Shown: positions 57,566-64,000 of the stretch, in pieces
How the letters are laid out: every line of letters starts with the position of its first letter
Numbering within the stretch: the stretch's first letter is position 1
Assembly (NCBI RefSeq): GCF_000400465.1
Contig: NW_008806296.1
Coordinates: 1 to 64,000, forward strand
Direction of reading: 5' to 3'
From: Wallemia ichthyophaga EXF-994
Taxonomy: Eukaryota; Basidiomycota; Wallemiomycetes; Wallemiales; Wallemiaceae
Length of the DNA stretch: 64,000 nucleotides
Program-made: the position numbers and the translations under genes
Notes under the pieces: generated by a model
What the model saw: the letters and a program-made list of their open reading frames with translations, nothing else
Database searches by the model: none
Told to the model about the DNA's origin: nothing

Positions 57566-58322
57566 TCACATTAATATACATTTGCTCTTTGAGCCTTTTC
57601 GACTTCTCTCCCTGTGCCTCCGCTTGCGATGCTTTCTCGCGTCTATATACATTTTGGCCAGATCCATAAACGCCTTTTCAACGCCAATTTCAAGCTTAGC
57701 TGATGTTTCTAGGTAGCTTAGACCTTGCAATGCCCCCGTAGGCTTGAAATCAGCTGGAAACATCCCTGTCCCAAGTAAGTCCGGCTTCACAACTTGATTC
57801 ATTTTCACGTACTTTCAAATCCTAAATCCACTTTATTACCACAAAGTAATATTGGAATGCGCTTAACGTCATTTGTATCCTTTATTCGCTTGATATCCTC
57901 CATAATTGGCATCAAGTCGTGATAAGTTGAAGGATTGTTTAGCGCGAATACCAGCAAGAACGCACTGCTCTCGCGTATAACCGATTCACGTAAAGAGACC
58001 ATCTGCTCAACACCCGCTGTATCCGTTATCTGCATTCTGCACGGCTTCCCTTGCTCCACCTGGGCTATCTTGGTGAAACTGTCCTCGATCTGCACGTGCA
58101 GGCGTGAATTTGGGTTTCTATGAGGGGCGGGAACACTCACAGTTGGATCATACTGCGTTTACCCGTTAGCTTTGCCTCAACCATTATAGCTATTTGGCTA
58201 TATTACAATATATAGCACGCTACACTCACATTCTCGTAGAATGAACCGTGCACGAATCTTACCGTCATGGACGACTTGCCTACCGCGCCTGCGCCTAGTA
58301 CGCATATCCTTATTGATCGCAT
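57566..58322 (-). CDS. Rsr1/Bud1-like Ras GTPase
   Basis: Small GTPase with CAAX end CILM. Exons 58322-58230, 58152-58141, 58089-57813 and 57765-57566 sum to 193 residues exactly. P-loop LGAGAVGKSS, effector YDPTIEDS, switch II DTAGVEQ, GNKVDL (NKxD) and ETSAK. The YDPT codons form a 12-nt exon between two introns. Position 13 is Ala (usually Gly) and the position of Ras Gln61 is Val; Rsr1 of budding yeast also lacks Gln there. A 30-residue Arg/Lys-rich tail precedes CILM. RasGEF is the next gene downstream. Confidence 0.88.
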
Positions 58323-58563
58323 TGGAAGATCGCTAAGAGGTACCTGAGATATTATTTGGATGAGGGTAGTTTCCAGCTGGCCTATGACGTACATAATTTA
58401 TTCGTGTTCCGCTTTGGGCAGCTTGCGCAAGAAAAATACATTTTATGCTACGCGTAAACGTATGCATGCAGCTATACACAGTCAGTCAGCCGGTCTATCA
58501 AATCCGATCCAAATCAATTCATTATCGTGAAAATATTCGTCAAGATATCTTACAAAACTTTGT

Positions 58564-59858
58564 TCAAAGTTTGGCTTGTTTGGTGAGGTATTTGACGTTA
58601 TCGTTGATAATCTTAACAGCGCCAAGTACCATTTCATCGACAATCTCCTGCGCAGTCTCAACTTTGTCGATGGATCCGCTGACTTTGCCCATCAGCCACA
58701 TTCTCGTCTTTGCAGAGATCTCAGGTCTCTTTTCAAGCTCCACTTCGTGTGGCACTAGACCTTTCGAGGTGAGCTCCTTGATTTCATCGCGCCTTTCCTC
58801 TTCCCAGTGTTTTACGTAATCGTGTCCGTAAACTCTCAATGGTCTGCCCGTGTAGATGAGAGTGCGAATATTGTCATCCCATGTCGACTTTAGTACCAAA
58901 TCCTTGTGTATTTTGGGTGCAGCGGCTTCCGCACACGCAACGAAACGTGTTCCGACCCAGACACCCGAAGCGCCATATCTGCTAATGTGAAAAAAGAGTC
59001 AATCAGAAAACTCCTACTCACGACAAAGCTGCTGCTAATCCTTTGCTGTTGTAGATACCGCCAGAAGCTACGACCTGGATCTGCTTGCCTGTGAGGGGAC
59101 TCTTTGTGCCCTGGACGGCTTCTACGACGGTAGGGATAAGAACGCTGGTTGGTACGTCTCCTGTGTGGCCGCCACCTGCAATTTGTCATTCAGTTTGAAT
59201 GAGATGAGCAAATCAATCACGATACACACCCTCTCCACCCTGAGCAATGAGTATATCAGCACCAGCGTCGATCGCCTTCTTTGCGTGCTTTGGGTGCCCG
59301 ATCATATTCGCAACTGTCGTTGATTAGATGTGGTCGGTTGTATCGCATGACTTCTCACCGGGTATACCAGCCTCATGGAGCCTTTCAACAGCAAAGTTGG
59401 GTGGAACGCCAACAGCGCACACGAAGAGACTTGCTTTGTTTCGAATTATAACATCTAACAACTCCGGGAGCTGTCCCTTTGTGTAGTCGTAATTTGTCTT
59501 CCGTGCCGATCCGCCGACTTGAGGGAGAAGTAAATCGACGCCAAAGGGGGCGTTCTTGTCGTTGAGCGATGATTTGAGCTCGTCTATTTGGTGTTGGAGG
59601 TTCTTAGGCGTGTAGCCGAGTCCTGAGGATGTCTAAGAGGGGGTTTTAGGGTATGAGTAGACATCCACACACCACCGAGGACTCCAATACCGCCAGCATT
59701 AGTCACAGCAGCAGCGAGCCTGTGGATTCGTTGGCTTGTCACGTGTGTCTCAGCCACAGAACAACTCACTTGCTACCTGCTGCAACATTCATTCCCGCGA
59801 GCATAACTGGGTGCTTGATATTCAATAATTCTGTAAGTGCTGTGTTTAACGAGGACAT
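58564..59858 (-). CDS. Nitronate monooxygenase (2-nitropropane dioxygenase family)
   Basis: FMN flavoprotein oxidising nitronates such as propionate-3-nitronate. Read from MSSLNTALTELLNIKHPVML at 59858 to stop at 58564 through short introns, about 350 residues. Motifs: KHPVMLAGMNVAAGSKLA, TNAGGIGVLGG, FGVDLLLP, GADILIAQGGEGGGHTG with the active-site His, VVASGGIYNSKGLAAAL and GASGVWVGTRFVA. A TIM barrel without signals, so it is probably cytosolic. Confidence 0.88.
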
Positions 59859-60206
59859 GATGACCGTTTATACACAACCGACAGGGTTGAGACCTCAAAG
59901 ACCCTAAATACAAAAACAGGAATTAAGAGATCTTCTGTCTGCATTGCTGGCTGGAACTGCCTTCTTTTAGGCTGGGTAGCGTTTGCTAATAATATAATAT
60001 ATTCATCTCACAACCGGTGTTTACAAGCGGTGAACCGGTGGTGGATACCCGGTTATTTGAAGGTAAAGTAATTATGTAACGCAATCTTACATCATTTGAA
60101 TATCCTATTTCAGCTAATTTCAAGTCTCCGACTGTCCTCCACACCGCGAAAGGTGCAAATGAATATTTTCACAAGTTAGATTGTATAAAGGTAACAAAAC
60201 AAGCAA
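59859..60206. other. Intergenic, nothing recognised
   Basis: About 350 bases between divergent-looking ends of two minus-strand genes; AT-rich with no ORF. Confidence 0.4.
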
Positions 60207-61223
60207 TCATTCTAAACTTTTACTTTTACGCTTCTTTGATTCGCTTGTAGTATTTTTGTCATTATTCTTTTCCTTCTTTTCCGATGACTTGTCATCAATT
60301 TTCACTTTCTTCTCCTTCTTGTCTTTCTTATCAGCTTTGCCAGCACTATCTGTCTTTACTGAACCTTTCTTATTCTTCTTATCCTTCTTACCTGCATTGT
60401 CCTTGTTCTGTCCTCTCTTGCCCTTGTTTTCATCTTGCTCACTAACAGCAAGTCGCCGCCGCTCATCTGCATACTTGGCCTTGTTTGCTTTCTTACGCTC
60501 ACGTCTAAGCACTCTCTTGGCCTCCTTAGCCTCCATATTTTCCTGGGTACCTGTCTCATTCATATCCGATTCGACGTGTTTCTTCTCAACTTCGTCCAAA
60601 GGAACTGGCAGTGTTTTCTGTGCTTGTAGTTTACGCAGCAAGCGCTTCTCCTTTGCAATCTTAGCCTGATTAGTGCGTTTTTCTTCCTTTTTAGATTTCT
60701 GTTTTGGCATTGAGCCTTGCTGCTCGTTGTATGTATCAATATAAGCATGGACATCGTCGTCTGTATCCACGTTATTATCTTTGATGAACTGTCTAAACTT
60801 GTTTATACGCCTGTTGTGAGCCTTGGATTTGAGATGCTCGTTTCCAAATTTATCCGCTGTAAACAGCCTTCCTGGGCAAATAGCGCAACGCTTATGGGGA
60901 TATTCGCTGAACAGAGGTGAAGTGAGTGCGTTGTGGATGGTGATATCCTCTAGCTCAGAGGCACTTGAATAACTGTCTTCTTCGTCGTTCTCGTCCACGT
61001 CGTCGTCGTCGATCTTTTCGTCGTCGTTGTCCTCGCTGTCATTCTCACTGCCATCGTCACTGCCATTCTCACTGTCATTCTCGCTGTCTTCACTCCCCTC
61101 ACTTCCCTCGCTATCGCTGCCAGACTCGTCTGAATCGGACACAGCGCCTCTCAAGCCCTCTGCGAGTCCAATTTTATCCTCTAATTCTGAGCGTTTCTGC
61201 CTTTTAGCTGCTCTTTTGAACAT
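60207..61223 (-). CDS. Acidic U1-like zinc-finger protein, probably nucleolar
   Basis: Single exon, 338 residues. N-terminus basic, then a long Asp/Glu/Ser run (about residues 28-85), one C2H2 finger of the U1/matrin type (CAICPGRLFTADKFGNEHLKSKAH), and a very basic C-terminal half with KKDKKNKKG-type repeats. The layout matches nucleolar ribosome-biogenesis proteins, but I cannot name the orthologue. Confidence 0.72.
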   Translation of the reverse strand: MFKRAAKRQKRSELEDKIGLAEGLRGAVSDSDESGSDSEGSEGSEDSENDSENGSDDGSENDSEDNDDEKIDDDDVDENDEEDSYSSASELEDITIHNALTSPLFSEYPHKRCAICPGRLFTADKFGNEHLKSKAHNRRINKFRQFIKDNNVDTDDDVHAYIDTYNEQQGSMPKQKSKKEEKRTNQAKIAKEKRLLRKLQAQKTLPVPLDEVEKKHVESDMNETGTQENMEAKEAKRVLRRERKKANKAKYADERRRLAVSEQDENKGKRGQNKDNAGKKDKKNKKGSVKTDSAGKADKKDKKEKKVKIDDKSSEKKEKNNDKNTTSESKKRKSKSLE

Positions 61224-61269
61224 ATCGTTCTACTTGGGAAGAGAGAAGACCTTCTTGTTTAGGACGTCG

Positions 61270-63529
61270 ATGGCGAAAATTAAATTCGACGGCGACGGAA
61301 ATAAGCAGGAGACAAACGGGAAGCGTGAGACGTCTCCGGTGAAAGGTTCTGCTCCGCCATTTGCCTCATCTGTCTCATCTCCGTCGAAGAAGAAACGGAT
61401 TTACTTTGACGCAGATGGCATGGATGATGGTATACGCGACAGTGCACGCGATAGTAATCATTACTCCACTCATGACTCCACCAATTCCCCCCATAAAGCT
61501 CGTCGGAAAGCGCACAAGAAGGTCGACATTGAACAACGCAACCGAATGCTCGAAATAAGGAAACAGCTGCCTATTTGGACAGGTGCGTTGAGCGTGCAGA
61601 TTGTGTACCACCACTCACACACACTCAGGCCGTGAAGCGCTCATCGATGCTGTCCACAACAACGACATCATCGTCGTTCTCGGCGAGACTGGTTCTGGTA
61701 AAACAACGCAACTTCCTCAATTTCTCCTTGAGAGTGGAATTGGTAGTGGTCGTAAAATAGCTGTCACTCAACCCCGTCGTGTCGCTGCCGTGTCCCTCGC
61801 TCACCGCGTTTCACAAGAAACAGGCACCCAACTAGGTAGTCTTGTCGGTTACAGTGTCAGATTCGATGATATGTCGTGGAAAGGCACGCGACTCAAGTAC
61901 ATGACTGATGGTATGCTCATGCGCGAGCTACTCTCAGATGAGCTGCTGTCTCAATACGGTGTGATTGTTATAGACGAAGCACACGAGCGCACCCTCCGCA
62001 CTGATCTTATCATCGGTACACTCAAGTCAATAATGCGTCGTCGTCACTCAGCTGCCCTGCCCCCACTCAAGGTGGTGGTGATGAGTGCAACGCTGGATGC
62101 AGACAAATTTGCGCGGTTCTATAACGCACCCGTGCTTTATGTCAAAGGTCGTCAACATCCAGTGAGGATATTTAATGCTCGCGAGGATATACAAGATTAC
62201 GTTGATGGAGCACTCAAGACGATTTTTCAGATACACCAGACCCAGCCGCTGCCCGGCGACATACTGGTCTTCTTGCCTGGCCAGGAAGAAATCAATACGC
62301 TCGGAGCGTCTATCAGTCTTATCGCAGACGGCGCTCCCCTCAAGCATGACATATCCATTCTGCGTCTCTATGCCTCTCTCTCGCCCGCGCAGCAGCAGAA
62401 AGTATTCGTCAATGCACCAGCAAACACGCGTAAAATAATCCTCGCTACCAATGTAGCTGAGACAAGTATTACAATAGCGGGAGTCCGTCATGTAATAGAT
62501 TCCGGACTAGCACGCGAGCGTAAGTACTATTCCTCGCACGGCGGTATAGGAGTGGATACGTTATTTGTGAAACCAATTTCTAAATCGTCGGCTATGCAGA
62601 GGGCAGGAAGAGCAGGACGTGAATCCGCGGGTACGTGCTATAGACTCTACACGGAAAGAACCTTCCTGTCTCTACCCCCCACTACACCACCGGAGATTGA
62701 GCGAACAAATTTGAATTTTGCCATACTACAACTCAAGGCGGTGTCAGAGGAGACGTTCCGCAATTTTGAATGGCTCGATGAGCCCAGCGAGGAGGCAATG
62801 CAGCAAGCGCACATGAATCTGTTCGGGCTGGGTGCTGTGAATGAACGGGGGGAGATAACGGAGGTGGGTAAGAAACTTGCTGGGATGCCACTAGATCCTG
62901 GTATAGCGAGGATGTTACTAGCTGCACAGACGCGCGAGTGCGTTGGGACGTTGCTCAGTCTCTGTGCACTACTCGCAGTAGATTCGCCCATTTACACAGC
63001 TACATCTGCTTCGCAGGAGCAGGAGGAACAGCAACACACACGCGACCGCTTCGCCAGTCGCCACGGTGACCATATATCCCTGCTGCATATCTGGGATGCG
63101 TACATGGATGTCGTACAGTCTGGGAGCACTGGCGACGTGAAGGAGTGGTGTGTAGCTAACAAGCTGAGCGAGCGCACTCTGCGTAGAGCGAGGGACATTC
63201 GCTCACAACTCTCCCACCAATGTCTCAAAATGGGTATGGATGTCAGTGTAAATGCTCACACGCAAGATGATGAAACCATCTTGCAATGCGTACTCGAGGG
63301 CATGTTTCATAACGTCGCTATTCGACAGGGTGATGGGACTTACCGACAGATAGTCAATCAGGGGTTGGTCAAGATTCACCCCACTAGCTGCCTCCTGCAG
63401 CGCAAAGCGCCGTGTATTATGTACAGCGAACTTACCCTCACTACGGCCACTTATGCGCGCACTGTCTCTGCTATTCACCCAGCTTGGCTGAGAGCCGTTG
63501 CGTTTTATAATCAGCGCGGGAGTATGTAA
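61270..63529 (+). CDS. DEAH-box RNA helicase, DHX33/Dhr2 type
   Basis: Nucleolar RNA helicase family. Exons 61270-61582 and 61629-63529 give 737 residues exactly. Motifs: I (GETGSGKTTQ), Ia (TQPRRVAAVS), II (DEAH), III (SAT), IV (FLPGQEEIN), V (TNVAETSITI) and VI (QRAGRAGR), followed by the winged-helix/ratchet and OB domains. Length and low-complexity N-terminus fit DHX33/Dhr2 better than the larger splicing DEAH proteins, which carry extra N-terminal domains. Confidence 0.9.
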
Positions 63530-63617
63530 ATTATTAGCTGGAAGTGTGCAGTAAATAGCACACACTATAGACAAGAATGACCACCATTGTACTAGAATAC
63601 ATATGCTTAATAAGTAA

Positions 63618-63999
63618 TTACTCCAGCTTGGCGACCTTTGTATTAACATGAGAAGCGATATCCCATTCAGCCTGCTTCTCAATAACGTTGGCGTCGACAA
63701 GAGTGTTAAGGGTGTTCTCCACAACGCTCTTGCTGACTACGCGGAGGTGATTCTGAGAGTAAGTGACGCCATCCAACCACTTCTGCACGTCATCCTTATC
63801 ATAGCCGAAAGTATCGCGCACATACTGCACAGCGCTACCATCAGATCTACCTTTGTCGAACAGTCTGACAGCGTCGTCTAGGGCGTCAAGGAAGGCAGTT
63901 GCTTGGGTATGATCCACATGTACACCAGCCACAATGCTCCAGCTGGGCCAAGGTGTGAGTTGATTACCGACAAACTTCACCTCGCCGCTCTTAACGTAT
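63618..63999 (-). CDS. PBP-like (Ca3427 type) protein, C-terminal part
   Basis: The minus-strand frame is open to the window edge; only the last 126 or so codons are visible. It reads GEVKFVGNQLTPWPSWSIVA, YVRDTFGYDKDDVQKWLDGV and ends HVNTKVAKLE. This matches the C-terminal half of fungal periplasmic-binding-like proteins related to NMT1/THI5 (Ca3427 type). Substrate unknown. Convergent with the helicase. Confidence 0.65.
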   Translation of the reverse strand, partial: YVKSGEVKFVGNQLTPWPSWSIVAGVHVDHTQATAFLDALDDAVRLFDKGRSDGSAVQYVRDTFGYDKDDVQKWLDGVTYSQNHLRVVSKSVVENTLNTLVDANVIEKQAEWDIASHVNTKVAKLE

Positions 64000-64000
64000 G

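Overview
The window is gene-dense fungal nuclear DNA. Most genes carry several very short introns (mostly 36-60 nt, GT..AG). Gene content points to a basidiomycete with a compact genome; a Wallemia-like yeast is my best guess, from architecture only. The left edge has four CCTAA units (TTAGG on the other strand), so base 1 is probably at or next to a telomere.

Layout. Positions 165-24420 and 46132-64000 are ordinary gene-rich DNA: a zinc alcohol dehydrogenase, SARAF, Ubp8/USP22, a GPI-anchored protein, KHDC4, RPS19, cyclin L, RPA43, GrpE, UBE2W, Nse4, a hydantoinase-B half of 5-oxoprolinase, membrane proteins, RPL32, glutaminyl-tRNA synthetase, citrate synthase and metacaspase on the left. 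On the right are Atg22, an Sfk1/Frag1-type protein, CTU2, a second GPI-anchored protein, Med18, a RasGEF directly downstream of an Rsr1-like GTPase, a nitronate monooxygenase, an acidic zinc-finger protein, a DHX33-type DEAH helicase and a truncated PBP-like protein. Positions 24710-34282 are mixed: TRAP-alpha, a two-RRM protein with a DRYGG tract, a GH32 invertase, a three-part membrane protein resembling a mitophagy receptor, and Sde2.

Positions 34300-46000 form an accessory island. It is AT-rich and holds remnants of a Tad/I-like LINE, orphan polytopic membrane proteins, two dispersed intron-containing tRNA-Ala(TGC) copies, a tRNA-Leu(AAG) and, most strikingly, a tRNA-Thr(CGT) whose halves are in reversed order: 3' half, a 4-nt linker, 5' half, then a T6 terminator. 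I know of no permuted tRNA gene described in a fungus.

Functional links are mostly by neighbourhood: the GTPase/RasGEF pair, translation genes (RPS19, RPL32, GlnRS, CTU2 and the tRNAs), and autophagy-related genes (Atg22, the receptor candidate, metacaspase). Exon structures were worked out by hand from splice consensus, frame continuity and family alignment. Where the summed exons are divisible by three I say so.
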